The notes under the pieces were generated by a model. That model searched no databases. It was not told the DNA's origin and was given only the letters and a program-made list of their open reading frames with translations. Source: Globisporangium splendens (taxonomy: Eukaryota; Oomycota; Peronosporomycetes; Pythiales; Pythiaceae). Taken from it: a stretch of DNA of 64,000 nucleotides. Within the stretch, counting starts at the first letter, position 1; every line of letters starts with the position of its first letter. The stretch lies in NCBI GenBank assembly GCA_006386115.1, contig VFIW01000013.1, forward strand, positions 310,001 to 374,000, in the 5' to 3' direction. Made by a program: the position numbers and the translations under genes. This document shows, in pieces, positions 1-10,217 of this stretch.

Positions 1-395
1 TCCAATGAGCTGCAGTACTGTAGTGGGTGCTTGACAAAGTTTTCTTCGTCGTACTCTTCGTGCTCCGACTCAACGGTGTCGTCTGCTTCGCTTTCGGCAC
101 TGCTTGCAAAGTCGTCCTTTGGTGCAGCAACAACATCGAAACCATCATTATCGTCGTCCTCATTGTCGCTAGTCGTGGTCGAGACATGCGCCGTCTTCTG
201 CCGCTTGTTCTGGACGATGGAGCGCACGAGTGCGTCAGCGCTCGGCTTCTTCCATCGCGGGTCGCGCTGGCTCGGCGGCTGGAAGAGCCGTCCAGAGTCG
301 TCCTCGTGCGTCATGCCCGACTGCATGCGGCGCTTGCGCGTCTTCTTGCGCGTCACCAGCGTCTTCATCTTTTTCTGCTTAAAGCTGCTCGTCAT
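1..395 (-). CDS. Hypothetical basic/acidic protein, N-terminal part, cut by window edge
   Basis: Reading the minus strand from the ATG at 395 gives an open frame of about 131 codons running off the window edge. The first 25 residues are strongly basic (KQKKMKTLVTRKKTRKRRM), like a nuclear or nucleolar targeting segment. The later part is acidic and Ser/Asp/Glu rich (SDNEDDD, SESEADDTVESEHEE). The plus-strand serine-rich ORF over the same bases is only the antisense of this acidic region. No family recognised; the charge pattern suggests a nuclear protein, which is inference. The 3' part lies outside the window. The start is chosen because it is the first ATG and has a purine-free but GC-rich GGCC context. 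Confidence 0.55.
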   Translation of the reverse strand, partial: MTSSFKQKKMKTLVTRKKTRKRRMQSGMTHEDDSGRLFQPPSQRDPRWKKPSADALVRSIVQNKRQKTAHVSTTTSDNEDDDNDGFDVVAAPKDDFASSAESEADDTVESEHEEYDEENFVKHPLQYCSSL

Positions 396-692
396 GGCCG
401 CCGTCTCCTGTGTCTATCGTCAATGAATGATGCGCTGAGCAGCCTTCGCTTGTCACCATTGCAATGCGTCCCCTCCAACGATGAGCGGATCCACTCGATT
501 ACGAATTTCGATCAATCAACTGCGTCCACCACTGATGTCGTCAAGTGACGTCCACCACACCTACCCCTTACTTTAAAATAGACCATCACTCCGTCTTTCG
601 CACTGTTCTTGAACCCATCACGCCTCCACAAGATCATTTATCACTCCAATGGATCCGTTCACTTTTCCATATACTCTCTGCTCGCATACTTC
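396..692. other. Divergent intergenic region
   Basis: About 300 bp between the minus-strand partial gene and F-box/LRR gene F1. It should hold both promoters. An initiator-like TTCACTTTTCCATAT lies at 658-672, close to the F1 ATG at 693. Confidence 0.4.
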
Positions 693-2657
693 ATGCAGCG
701 CATCGACGAGCTCCCGCTGCACGCGCTGCTGCACGTGCTCAGCTTCGCGCTCGACGACTACACTGGCGTCGACGGCATCGCGTGGAAGCCCAACTGGGGA
801 GCGCACAAATGCCCCCAGCGGCTCGCAACCGTGAGTCGCGCGTGGCACGTCGCAATGCAGTCCGTTGTCGTGTTCCAGCAAGAAAGTACGCTCTCGTTCA
901 CGTTCCTAAGAAGCGCGTCCAAGAAAGAAGACCCAGCGCGTCAAGGCGATCTTGAGCCAGTGGTAAAGTGGAAGCTCGAGGAAGAACGAACGCCAGAAGT
1001 GGTGAGGCCGTCACGACTGCTGGCACACTCGATTGCGAGGTTCTTCTCGTCCATCGTGAGCAAACTACAGACCCCAAATGCACACCCGTGGGACGAGTGT
1101 GACGCTGAGACTGCTGTCGCACCCACTGACCCAGCTGATGCTCAAGGACCCAGTGTTGCTGCCGAAACAGGCGAAGACTCGGAGCTTGACCCATCGTTAC
1201 TCGATAAGATCCATCGTTTTTGCGCGCGCCTGCGGAAGAAGAACGCCACGAAACTGCGTGAACTTCGATTGTGTGGCGGCTCTGACGGCTTACTTGCTCC
1301 CGGTGACAGTGGCCGACAAGCGTTGACTGCGTCTGCCAGTGAAGAGCTCCAGTTGATCTGGATGGACACTTTTGCTATGTGCCCAGCTCTCCAGCGGCTT
1401 GATTTATCAAAGATGTCGCTCCTCTCACCGCACTTACCGTGTATCCTGATCGCCGCGTCAGCCTATTGCCGCGATATCAACGTGCTCATCATGCCACAGC
1501 AAGAGTGCGTCGGGTACCAGCGCCGAAACGTGAAACCCGTGTTCGACGCGTTCTATTATGCACTGCGCAACTTGCATACGAGTCTCCATGATCCATCATC
1601 TCTCCAGATAAAACATCGTCAGCGCGGCTTGCGACGACTTGTCATGCCGAAGTTGTTTGCTTATGAGTTTTACGACGAGCACATGAAGACGATTGCTCGG
1701 TATTGTCCGAAGCTGGAATTTGTCGAAGGGCTACGCCTCGCACCGATCTTCCAAGCGCGCGGACTCTCGTACCATCAAGTCATGGCGTCGTGGATAACCG
1801 CGTGGCAAGCGTTCTGTGAATCCTGCACAAACCTGCGCGAATGGAACTGGTTTGAGATCCCATTTGTCGATGATTTTTTTGTGATTTTCGCCGCGCAGCC
1901 AAAGCCGCAGTTGGATACGTTGACTTTGCCAGGCAACACCACACTCTGGAAGCGGGACTATGTGTTTCAAGAACACCAGGAACCAGCGAATTGCGTGTGC
2001 ACCTCACAAGGCATAATCTCCATCTTCCGGGCATGTCCGAACCTTGTCACGCTCCAAGTGCTGTTCTCCGACCGCCATTTGATGTTTGGCATGGACGAGA
2101 ACCCGTTTCTCATTGATGACACATTTCTTCGCAAAGTCGTCCAAGCGTGTCCAAAGATCGAGCGGTTGCGGCTGACGGAGGTAGAAGCGCGCCACGGCTT
2201 CGAAAAGACCAACGCCATCACCGCGGCCGGGATCTGCGCTCTCCAAGGACTGGAGAATCTTTTGACTGTCGAGCTGAGTGGCGTGGAGTTCACTGCAGAT
2301 GCTCTGTTCGCTCTCGCGGTGCGTCAACCCCAGAAGAGCAGCATGCCGCGACGCTGCATCAGCGCAAAAGTTGGCGTTAGAGGTGTTCGGAAACTAGAGA
2401 TCACGGCCAAATTTAACGCCATCGTGTGCGATTTCGCGCAGTTGCTACTTGAGCAGAGTGCGCTAAGCGAGCTCGAGCGGCTGCCGCGATTTCGGCTCGA
2501 GTTGCAAATTGATACGCTGAACTATCAGCTTCCTGTCAATTGGAGCGGTCCATTTCGCCAGAGGTGGGTTCAATTGAAGCGCCATCTCGCTGAGAAACAC
2601 CCGCAACTTCAATTCTCATACGACCTCGTTTGGGCGCGCGTTACTATCCAAAGCTAA
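693..2657 (+). CDS. F-box/LRR-like protein F1
   Basis: Single-exon gene of 654 codons. The ATG at 693 (MQRIDELPLHALL) is preferred because the longer frame from 609 opens only with TTG. An F-box-like helix set (LPLHALLHVLSFAL ... LATVSRAWHVAM) occupies residues 6-55. It is followed by irregular leucine-rich segments: CPALQRLDLSKMSLLSPHL, YCPKLEFVEGLRL, and a highly conserved block LREWNWFEIPFVDDFF near residue 380. The same order of blocks occurs in the genes at 10218, 35400 and 42394, all on the same strand, so this is one member of a local paralogue family. F-box proteins normally act as substrate adaptors of SCF ubiquitin ligases; that role is inferred here. The F-box is degenerate and the assignment rests on fold-like pattern, not a search. 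Confidence 0.8.
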   Translation: MQRIDELPLHALLHVLSFALDDYTGVDGIAWKPNWGAHKCPQRLATVSRAWHVAMQSVVVFQQESTLSFTFLRSASKKEDPARQGDLEPVVKWKLEEERTPEVVRPSRLLAHSIARFFSSIVSKLQTPNAHPWDECDAETAVAPTDPADAQGPSVAAETGEDSELDPSLLDKIHRFCARLRKKNATKLRELRLCGGSDGLLAPGDSGRQALTASASEELQLIWMDTFAMCPALQRLDLSKMSLLSPHLPCILIAASAYCRDINVLIMPQQECVGYQRRNVKPVFDAFYYALRNLHTSLHDPSSLQIKHRQRGLRRLVMPKLFAYEFYDEHMKTIARYCPKLEFVEGLRLAPIFQARGLSYHQVMASWITAWQAFCESCTNLREWNWFEIPFVDDFFVIFAAQPKPQLDTLTLPGNTTLWKRDYVFQEHQEPANCVCTSQGIISIFRACPNLVTLQVLFSDRHLMFGMDENPFLIDDTFLRKVVQACPKIERLRLTEVEARHGFEKTNAITAAGICALQGLENLLTVELSGVEFTADALFALAVRQPQKSSMPRRCISAKVGVRGVRKLEITAKFNAIVCDFAQLLLEQSALSELERLPRFRLELQIDTLNYQLPVNWSGPFRQRWVQLKRHLAEKHPQLQFSYDLVWARVTIQS

Positions 2658-2840
2658 GTGAGTGAGCGTTTCACCCGTAGCACAACAAGCATTATTTACC
2701 TATTGCTGCTGCACTCTACTAATTGACTCGAGAATCCATGGACCACGCATTGTCACTCCCTCAAGAGTTAATAGCTCCACATCCAGAGTTGCCAATGTTG
2801 CGAATGAAATCTGCTTCGCACCATGATGGCTTCTTGGCAT

Positions 2841-5369
2841 TCATTGCTCCAGCAAACTGGGCGGAGTAGACGGCGTCCAGCAGATCCTTCGTCTGACGGG
2901 GCGCACAGCGTAATCGAAAATCGTCGTCGCCATCATCGACAGATCCACAAAGTCGCCGAGCACAGAGTGCACGGGTGACTTTGGATGTGCCAGGACGCTC
3001 AGGAACGCGCGTTTCTGGGCACCGCTCAATACACTTTGCCGTGAGATTTCGACTTGAGACTCAGCGTCGAGCCGCACACGCTCTCTGCACTTCCGGATGT
3101 CCTCGGCACGCGGGTCTTCAAGTTCCAGCACTGCGAGCATGACGTTCGTGCGAAGCGCATAGTACAAGCTTTGAAGAGCGGCATGGGTGATGTTGACCTT
3201 GTATAGGTGAAGATCGTACAGTGCCGTCACCGCTGTTGGCGCTCGGATCAGTCTCGCGAGCTCTTTGACGTCGCCGTCGCCTAAATCTGTCTTGTTCAGA
3301 TTGAGTGATACAAGTTTATGACCAAAGATTCCTTGGAGGTATGCGAGCAAGTCTCGGAATGATTCGCCGCGCAAGTGGCATCCTTCGAGGCTCAGGTGCG
3401 TCAAGTGCGGCAAGCAGTGGTAGAGCAGGGTGCCCAACGGCAGTTCACCGCTATTGCGCACTGTGAGTGCGCGTAGCTGGCGACTAATGGTCTGGATGAA
3501 CTTGCGCACAGCGTCTGTCATGGCATACTTGAATGACACGTCCGTGAGGATCAGCTCAAAGTCTGTGATCGTTGCTTCTTTGTTGTTATAGTCATTTGCG
3601 AGAGTAGAAGCAGTGAAAGCTGTCGTGTCGCGGTCGACGCTCACGACGTCGTCGGCTTGAATCCACCCCACGCCAATGTCCGGGACGACAACACACACCC
3701 AGTTCATATGGTCCAAGTCTTCCTCCCACCGACTGCTAAATAGCATCTCGAGCTCCGAAGGGTGCTGGTCTCCTCGTGAAATCGGAGCACTCCGCGCGTC
3801 TGGCTCGAAATAGATCGTTGCCTGTGGTGTCACCTTGCACAGGACCACGGCGTCGACTGTGCGTGTCATTGGTGCTGCGTCTGGTAGCTTCCCGTCGATG
3901 CTGGTGCAACAAGAGCGCCGCAGTGCTGCAACTGGGTTCTCTAACGCGTTTGCGAACGCTTCGACGCCAGCGTCATCGATATCTGAGGCCCATAAGTGGA
4001 TCGTACGAAGCAGGAAGCGGGTCGCAAACCGCGGCGAGCTGCGCGGGTAAAAAATACCAAAGGCGATCCATGCCCAACAGAGATCCCGTTCGTGAGGGTT
4101 CAGAGCACCAACTGTGGATGCGAGCGAGAGTTCTTCGAACGCGCACCCATACCGCAACGCTGAGTAGATAGCTGCGAACTGCTGCACACCACCGAGTGAA
4201 CGGTGTGCAGATACGACGCTCTGCACACTGCCGTACGGCAGCGAGGAGGAGGACGATGGTGTAGATGATAAAGATGTTGTACGTCGTGTATACAGAGACG
4301 ACTTGCTATCTGTGTTGAGTGCATCCAGCATCCAAAGTGACTCGGGGCTCGCGGAGCCTTGACGCATCATTGTATCCCTAATGGCGTCGTTGAGCTTGAG
4401 ATCTTGGATTTGGTACACGCGGTTTCGCTTGACAATGTCCGCAACCACGCACTGCTGCGTCAGACTCAATGCACATTGGCGCAGATCCAGCATGTCGATG
4501 CCGTAGTACCGGTTGTAGAGCGGAGCGACACGATCCAAGAGCTCCCGGAGTCGGCGTAACCATTTGGTAGACACACTACCGGCTATGGACAGCCCCAGGT
4601 ACATTTTCGCTAGCTTGTTCCGCTTGTGCTCGCGTGACAAGCGTTTGCTGAACGCGGGTGGTTGTCGCCGCGGAGGTTCAGTCAGGAACTTGTAGAGCGC
4701 GTCCATGCGACTCCCCGTCAGCGCTTGTGCATGGACCCCAAAGTCCAAGAGGATTCGAAGCTGTGTCAGTGAAGAATTGGCTGGCTGTTGATGGCGGCAC
4801 CATTGGAGAATCCCATCGGAGGATTGATTTGCTTGGGCATCGTGGCGCCACATGACACGAGAAAGCAGCAATAGCAGCAAGAAATCCTTGTACAGCCTCG
4901 GGTGCAACTGGAGCCGACGTGCGTGATCGTGTATGAGAGCGACGGCATCGAGCGCGGCGGTGATTCGCGGCGCATCGATCAGCGGATTTCGGTGCAGCAG
5001 CCAGCGCCACACGCGGCCAGATGTTGTTGTTGTCGACTCTGTCTCGAGCGGCGAAAAGTGCAACGTTAACACGGGCTGCAACGTGGTATCAGAAGCTGTT
5101 GTCATCGCTTCCTCCAACTGGATGGTCACGAGGTCCTCGAGCGGCGTTTGCACAGCGAGCAGCACGCGGCTGCTCTCCTCGTCGAGCGCATTCTCGAAGG
5201 CCGCGAACAACGAAGTTGACGACGAAGTTGACGCAGGTGTCATGGCAGCGCCTGCCATTCTCCCAGCAGGTGAACGGACGCAAATGAGAAATGGGAATCG
5301 CGCAATGCAGGACGTGCGGAGGGCGGTGAATGGTCCATGGAGCGCGTCGTTTCTTCTTTCGTTCCCCAT
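2841..5369 (-). CDS. LRR protein with SH3-like segment
   Basis: Single ORF of up to 842 residues on the minus strand, convergent with F1. The first ATG is at 5369; in-frame ATGs at 5258 (MAGAAMTPAS) and 5243 are equally plausible starts, since the first 37 residues look like translated leader. The N-terminal half is helical with no recognised domain. Around residues 510-600 a segment reading VVLCKVTPQATIYFEP ... GVGWIQADDVVSV resembles an SH3-like barrel. Residues about 640-760 hold ribonuclease-inhibitor-type LRRs (LTHLSLEGCHLRGESF, LVSLNLNKTDLGDGDV, LYDLHLYKVNITHAAL). Function unknown; LRRs suggest a protein-binding scaffold. It does not share the LREFNW block of the F-box/LRR family and is therefore not counted with it. 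Confidence 0.75.
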   Translation of the reverse strand: MGNERRNDALHGPFTALRTSCIARFPFLICVRSPAGRMAGAAMTPASTSSSTSLFAAFENALDEESSRVLLAVQTPLEDLVTIQLEEAMTTASDTTLQPVLTLHFSPLETESTTTTSGRVWRWLLHRNPLIDAPRITAALDAVALIHDHARRLQLHPRLYKDFLLLLLLSRVMWRHDAQANQSSDGILQWCRHQQPANSSLTQLRILLDFGVHAQALTGSRMDALYKFLTEPPRRQPPAFSKRLSREHKRNKLAKMYLGLSIAGSVSTKWLRRLRELLDRVAPLYNRYYGIDMLDLRQCALSLTQQCVVADIVKRNRVYQIQDLKLNDAIRDTMMRQGSASPESLWMLDALNTDSKSSLYTRRTTSLSSTPSSSSSLPYGSVQSVVSAHRSLGGVQQFAAIYSALRYGCAFEELSLASTVGALNPHERDLCWAWIAFGIFYPRSSPRFATRFLLRTIHLWASDIDDAGVEAFANALENPVAALRRSCCTSIDGKLPDAAPMTRTVDAVVLCKVTPQATIYFEPDARSAPISRGDQHPSELEMLFSSRWEEDLDHMNWVCVVVPDIGVGWIQADDVVSVDRDTTAFTASTLANDYNNKEATITDFELILTDVSFKYAMTDAVRKFIQTISRQLRALTVRNSGELPLGTLLYHCLPHLTHLSLEGCHLRGESFRDLLAYLQGIFGHKLVSLNLNKTDLGDGDVKELARLIRAPTAVTALYDLHLYKVNITHAALQSLYYALRTNVMLAVLELEDPRAEDIRKCRERVRLDAESQVEISRQSVLSGAQKRAFLSVLAHPKSPVHSVLGDFVDLSMMATTIFDYAVRPVRRRICWTPSTPPSLLEQ

Positions 5370-7561
5370 TTGACGGACGATTCGATCGTCAGGCAGCCCA
5401 TTGTGGAAAAGGAGATTAGAAAGAAGTTTATTGTCAATAAGGGAAAAAGTGTTGATAATTTTGCAAGAAAGTGATAGAACAGAGGAAGGTTTTCCCTATT
5501 TTTCGTTGTTTCTTTCGTCGCGGCGTAATTAAAGATTGTTTCCTCCCGACACCGAGATAAACAGCCACGTGCTGGGTGGAGGCGAGCCAGACTTGGCGGC
5601 AACACTTGAGCTTGACTCAGGCAGCAATCGCAAACGTAAAATTGTGGCACAATTTTGCCGACAAACTCATGATTTAGTCCTGTTTTGGAATTTATCAAAA
5701 AGAAAGATGCATGGGATGCCCACAGTCGCAATTTCCTGGCGCTCATTTTTCTGCGTCGGTTCAAGATCCCATAGCCTCCATCCTCGCCATGCATTTCTCT
5801 TTGTCGTGCCACTCGTGATTCTACAGAGTATCGAGAGCGTCAATATCAAGCGCCCAGCGCAGACGTCCCACTCGGACGAGAAACGGAAGCTCCGCGAGGC
5901 GTAGAAATTTGGTCCAGAAAGGTTCATGGAGCACAAGATAAGCGGTCAAAAGTGAAAGTTGCATTACTCAACATTGCCTAACTCATTAACTTCTTCTTGG
6001 GCACGCACCAGGCACCGACAAAGTCTGCGCATAAATTTGCGCCTGGTTTTCTGCTTCTTTCTCAAGCACTCAAGACCAACACAGGCGGAAGGGACGAAAG
6101 CAGAAAATGCAAGTGGAGTAAAATAACCTGCATCAGCCCAAGCCAGGCAGCGTGTTGAGAGCTCTGGAACCTTCCTGTCATATTGGATCTTGATCCTTCT
6201 GGTGTTGAAGCACGACAGCTAATCGGTTATTGATAATCCGTCTTTCGAGCCGTGGTGCTTCGTGATATCAGAAGAGATTGTTGGTTTTCGATCTCTTTCG
6301 GTGGTTCCCTTTGAGCTGCAGCATCCCCTGGCATGTACTCAGGGGACAAATGCAACGTTTTTGAGAGTATCACATCCTTCTCCTGCATAAACATTTACAA
6401 CGTTGCCACTTTTTGAAATTCACTCGGATCAAAAACAGCATCCAAACTCTCCTGAATATCAGAGGCTCTTCATTTTTCCACGTCCTTCCAAGATCCATCT
6501 CCATTGTTGACACAAATTTGAGTGGCGTCTTGGAGTCTCGAGTTTTGTAACGTTGGGGTCTTATTCGAACTGAAGAAAGCATTCCTCAATCTAGTTAGAC
6601 CTCGACCACTACCTTGTTGGTAAAAGAAACTCCGCCACCGAGAGTGCAGATCCCGTGATTTCGTTACGTTTCTGCAAGTTGGGCTGCGCTTCTTTTTCGT
6701 GCCACTCGGTGGGGATTGTTAGACAGCCTCTGCTTCAACAAGGACACTAAACTCATGAGTCTTAAGTTCAGTATTGCGCTGGAGCAGAGCATGCTTGAAT
6801 GTCAGAGTGCTTGCAGAAAAGAGATGTCATACCTTTTCGTCTCTCTTTTTGCAAGGGGTCTTGATCAAATCTTCTGAAAAGCATCAGCCTACGCTGCCTG
6901 TCCAAAGCTCGTTATCACCCAGACGCTCGAAGAGTGACTAGAAGTAAAGCATCACCACAGGTTTATGCAGCTGATTACATGCATGTTCATGTAAATAGTG
7001 CGAGAATGAACTTGCTTCTTTGCTTTCAATCGTTCGTTGAACTGCTGTTGTTCGAGCTGCTCGTCATTTGGCGCTGCCAGTTCATCTCTGCATGCGAGTC
7101 AAAGTTGAGCGCAAACTTCATGAGGCATATGGTGTTGATTTTCTGAGGACAACAAACGAACAATGGCCAAGCATGAGTGCGAAACATCTTTCAAAGCAAA
7201 ACTGAGGGGCACGTACTTTGAGCACACCTTTGTAATCGGCGGCATCGTGCATTTTCAAGTGCGTTCGAGATTTGACACCCATCCCCCTGACGAGCGCATT
7301 GCACACAGTAGTGGAATCGGCCAACGGGTCAATCGTGAAAATTGCCTGTTGCGATACCAGACTGTTGATGAGCTGCTTGCCTCAATACATCTCCATAATA
7401 AAGACATTCATCTCAAGTACCTCTTTTAATTCGGAAAGTGGGAGCTGCCCAGATTGTTTTGTGTCGCGCTGCTCAAGCTCGCTGCATAAACCAGGGATTC
7501 AAATCAAGAGGCCAAGTAAATCATTAAACCTTTGTGAGTCAGGCAACACGCATGCAACATC
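5370..7561. other. Gene-poor stretch, 2.2 kb
   Basis: AT-richer sequence with stops in all frames; only short chance ORFs (no more than about 190 codons, low-complexity or antisense). I see no tRNA, no tandem repeat and no recognisable transposon protein. The right part (7445-7561) is the 3' flank of the ankyrin gene. Confidence 0.5.
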
Positions 7562-8040
7562 TCAAGCTGCATCAAAATTTGTCTCATACTTGATCACGAG
7601 GGCATAAAAATCTTGGATCTCCTTAAAGTGCTGGGTGCGAATCGTCTTGACAAAGAAACCCTTTGGGTAGCTCACAAGAAGCGGCAAGATGGCGTCAATG
7701 TAAAGAATTGAATCGTTCCCACCGCGCTTCATTTTGCGCATGTCTCGAGTGATTGCTTTCTCAATGGCTTGTAATTGAACTGATGTCTTGAGCGGGTAGA
7801 ATTTGCGCAGTGCCACGAGAGCATCCTTAAAGAGCACGCGACGCTCAGTTGTGAAACTTTCATTGCCATAGGATTCGCTGAGCTTTCCCAGCAATTGCTG
7901 GCACGAGGTGATCATGTGCTCCTGGTCCACATACACTTGGTCTGAAATCGCATCCGTCAAGCAAAGGAGGAACATCTCGATCTCGGCATCCCAGATGAAT
8001 GAGCTCAACGCCAGTAAGACGTTGTACCCCCACTCAGCGA
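7562..8040 (-). CDS. C-terminal part of the ankyrin gene, out of frame with the rest
   Basis: Minus-strand frame of about 150 codons ending at 7562. It stays open upstream to the TAG that overlaps the end of the ankyrin frame. Read from there it gives LIAEWGYNVLLALSSFIWD and continues as a helical domain. The two frames overlap only in the few bases around 8040-8046, where TTT AGT CTC TGA ends the ankyrin frame. One extra base there (CTC-CTG instead of CTC-TG) would join the two into a single protein, which is the simplest reading. No domain recognised. An intron cannot be placed: the only phase-matching donors give introns of 38 or 101 nt with poor consensus. Confidence 0.6.
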
Positions 8041-9996
8041 TCAGAGACTAAAATCCGTATTGCGATGCAGTTTCTCGTACAGCACGTCTTCCAATGGGAT
8101 ACTCGCATGTGGGTTACGCTGTCCACGCTTGCGTTTCTCGGTCCACACTTTGCGAATCAACGTCTCGAGCTCGTTATGCTCTTCGATAGCGAGGAGCATG
8201 CACGCGATTCCCTGTTCTTTGCTTTTCGTGGATAACGCAATGCCATCACCGTCCACATCTATGCTGGTTCCATCGACGTCGAGGTCGGTATAGCTGGGTT
8301 CTCGTTCCATGGACTCGTCCCTCGCGGTTCCTGGACTCGAACGATGCGTCGGGAGTGGCGCGCCAAGGTCTTCAAGCAGCATTCCGCGGCGTAGATACTT
8401 AGCAGCAACCAGACTTTTGAGCTTTTCGTTGCCTGGGGTATCGTTCTTGAGCAGCAAATGGAGCGGTGTCACCCCGTTGGCTGATGATGACCGAGTTGAC
8501 ATTTGCAAAAGATTCGCGCCGTGGTCGAGTAACAGTTTGATGAGCTCCATGTGGCTCATCTCGCACGCGAGATGCAACGGCGTGAACCAATCGCCCGAGC
8601 GCCGGACGTTCACGTTTGTGTACTCCTTATTCTCGACGAGCACGTTGACCACGTCGACGTCTTCGTAGAGCACTGCGTAATGGAGTGCGGTGGCATTCTT
8701 TCGGCTCGCGAGATTGCAGTTCGCGATCTGATTCACGATCATGTCATGCTGAGCCCCAAGAAGAGGGAGATGTACTCGCATATTTACTTGCTGAGTGATG
8801 AGTTTGCTGACCACTTGTGCCGAACGCCGAGCCACACACGCCAAGGCAAGCAGCGGCAGATCACTTCCGTCTGGATTCAGTGAAAGATCGTTGAACGACA
8901 ATAGACGAAGAGCCATATCGTCACTGCTCTGCAACGCGTAGTGTAACGGCGAAAATGCACTCTCCATCAGTAGCAGATACTTGGTCTTAGCTCCACAAGC
9001 CGCTGGCACCGAACTGTTCCGATCCGACGGCTGTATTTGCTCGCGGTGTAAATCCTCTAAATGGTTCCCGTTCTGGAGAATGACGTGATACTTGGAATCA
9101 AACGAGCGCGAGGAGACGTAGCAATGGATTGCATGCAGGTTCGCAGTCAGGACGTCCACTTGACTGCCCTCAGCGATCGGGGGAAGTGTACCAATCGTCG
9201 AGTGGTCGTGTACATCATTGATCTGTTCGCGGCAGTTTGCTGGATCCAAGAGCACGTCTACGACATCGGCATTGCAGCCACTGGTGTTGGTTTTCAGCGC
9301 GAAATGAAGCGCTGCCATGTTCTTGTTGGCCTTTCCACGCAGGTCGACACCGTGCTTCTGCGTGAAATATTTGAGGATCGCGGTACGAATAGCTCCATTT
9401 GTTTGAAAGCGAGCGCGCATGTCGTCATCGAGGCATATCGTCGACGTGACCTGGCTGCATCCACCGCACGCGAAGTGCCACGGTAGTAGACCATCGGAAA
9501 ACCCCGTCGTCGTCAAGATTTGCTGCACGCTTGCCACCTTGGTTGTGATCGCCTTTGGCGACGTCGCATCGATGAAACCATCTTCCAGAATCGTCTCAAT
9601 AGCAAGCGCGTTTTCCTCATCAGGCAGCTTGTGCTTTCGTAGGTCTGAATGCGTCCCAACTATCAACTCATACTTTGGCGTACTCACCAAAAGCTCATCC
9701 AATATCTCCGATGGATTAGTCAAAGTACTGCCTGTGCTTTCTTGCACCTCGAATGCGCAGAAGCCAAGACACGCGTAATGCAGTGGCAGGTACCCATAGC
9801 TGTCCTGAATATTTGGATTTGCGCCATGGCGCAGCAAACACTGCGCAATCTCCGTATGCGCAAACATCAACACCAAATGCAACGGCGTCTGGTCCAAGCG
9901 ATTGCACGCGTTCACATCGGCACCATGAGTTTCAAGCAACGCGGTGACTGTTTCCAGCAGAAATGGTCGATCCACTTTTTGAGAGTGATACCGCAT
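8041..9996 (-). CDS. Ankyrin-repeat protein (frame-interrupted)
   Basis: Minus-strand frame starting at the ATG at 9996 (MRYHSQKVDRP); the longer frame from 10104 starts with TTG. Ankyrin repeats are clear: ADVNACNRLDQTPLHLVL, ANPNIQDSYGYLPLHYAC, GLLPWHFACGG, FSPLHYALQSSD, ATALHYAVLYEDVDVVNVL, FTPLHLACEMSHMELIKLL and GVTPLHLLLKND. The conserved TPLH and LLL..GA positions are intact. The N-terminus is uncertain: another frame just upstream (about 10116-9975) reads SLVDASENALALGESGMN ... GITLKK and would join at the A5 run near 9980 if one A were added. The C-terminal segment lies in a different frame at 7562-8040. Ankyrin arrays mediate protein binding; the specific role is unknown. It is divergent from F2, with only about 220 bp between starts. 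Confidence 0.75.
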   Translation of the reverse strand: MRYHSQKVDRPFLLETVTALLETHGADVNACNRLDQTPLHLVLMFAHTEIAQCLLRHGANPNIQDSYGYLPLHYACLGFCAFEVQESTGSTLTNPSEILDELLVSTPKYELIVGTHSDLRKHKLPDEENALAIETILEDGFIDATSPKAITTKVASVQQILTTTGFSDGLLPWHFACGGCSQVTSTICLDDDMRARFQTNGAIRTAILKYFTQKHGVDLRGKANKNMAALHFALKTNTSGCNADVVDVLLDPANCREQINDVHDHSTIGTLPPIAEGSQVDVLTANLHAIHCYVSSRSFDSKYHVILQNGNHLEDLHREQIQPSDRNSSVPAACGAKTKYLLLMESAFSPLHYALQSSDDMALRLLSFNDLSLNPDGSDLPLLALACVARRSAQVVSKLITQQVNMRVHLPLLGAQHDMIVNQIANCNLASRKNATALHYAVLYEDVDVVNVLVENKEYTNVNVRRSGDWFTPLHLACEMSHMELIKLLLDHGANLLQMSTRSSSANGVTPLHLLLKNDTPGNEKLKSLVAAKYLRRGMLLEDLGAPLPTHRSSPGTARDESMEREPSYTDLDVDGTSIDVDGDGIALSTKSKEQGIACMLLAIEEHNELETLIRKVWTEKRKRGQRNPHASIPLEDVLYEKLHRNTDFSL

Positions 9997-10217
9997 GCAC
10001 ACATCAAGTCCACGGATCTGTCTTCGCACCTGAGAAGAATGTTCATGCCACTTTCGCCCAGCGCGAGGGCATTTTCGGAAGCGTCGACCAGCGATGCCAA
10101 CCAACGAACGTGATCATGACGCCTCGTAGTGCAGAAAAACAATAAATAAGCTTCTATAATTGGTGGAAAATAACGGAAACATTGAAATGAAGAGATGTGG
10201 TTGGGCATTAATAAGTG

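Noticed and set aside
31..426. Serine-rich plus-strand ORF at the left edge
   Set aside because: It is the antisense of an acidic minus-strand reading frame that starts at 395; Ser-rich translation is the usual mirror of Asp/Glu codons.
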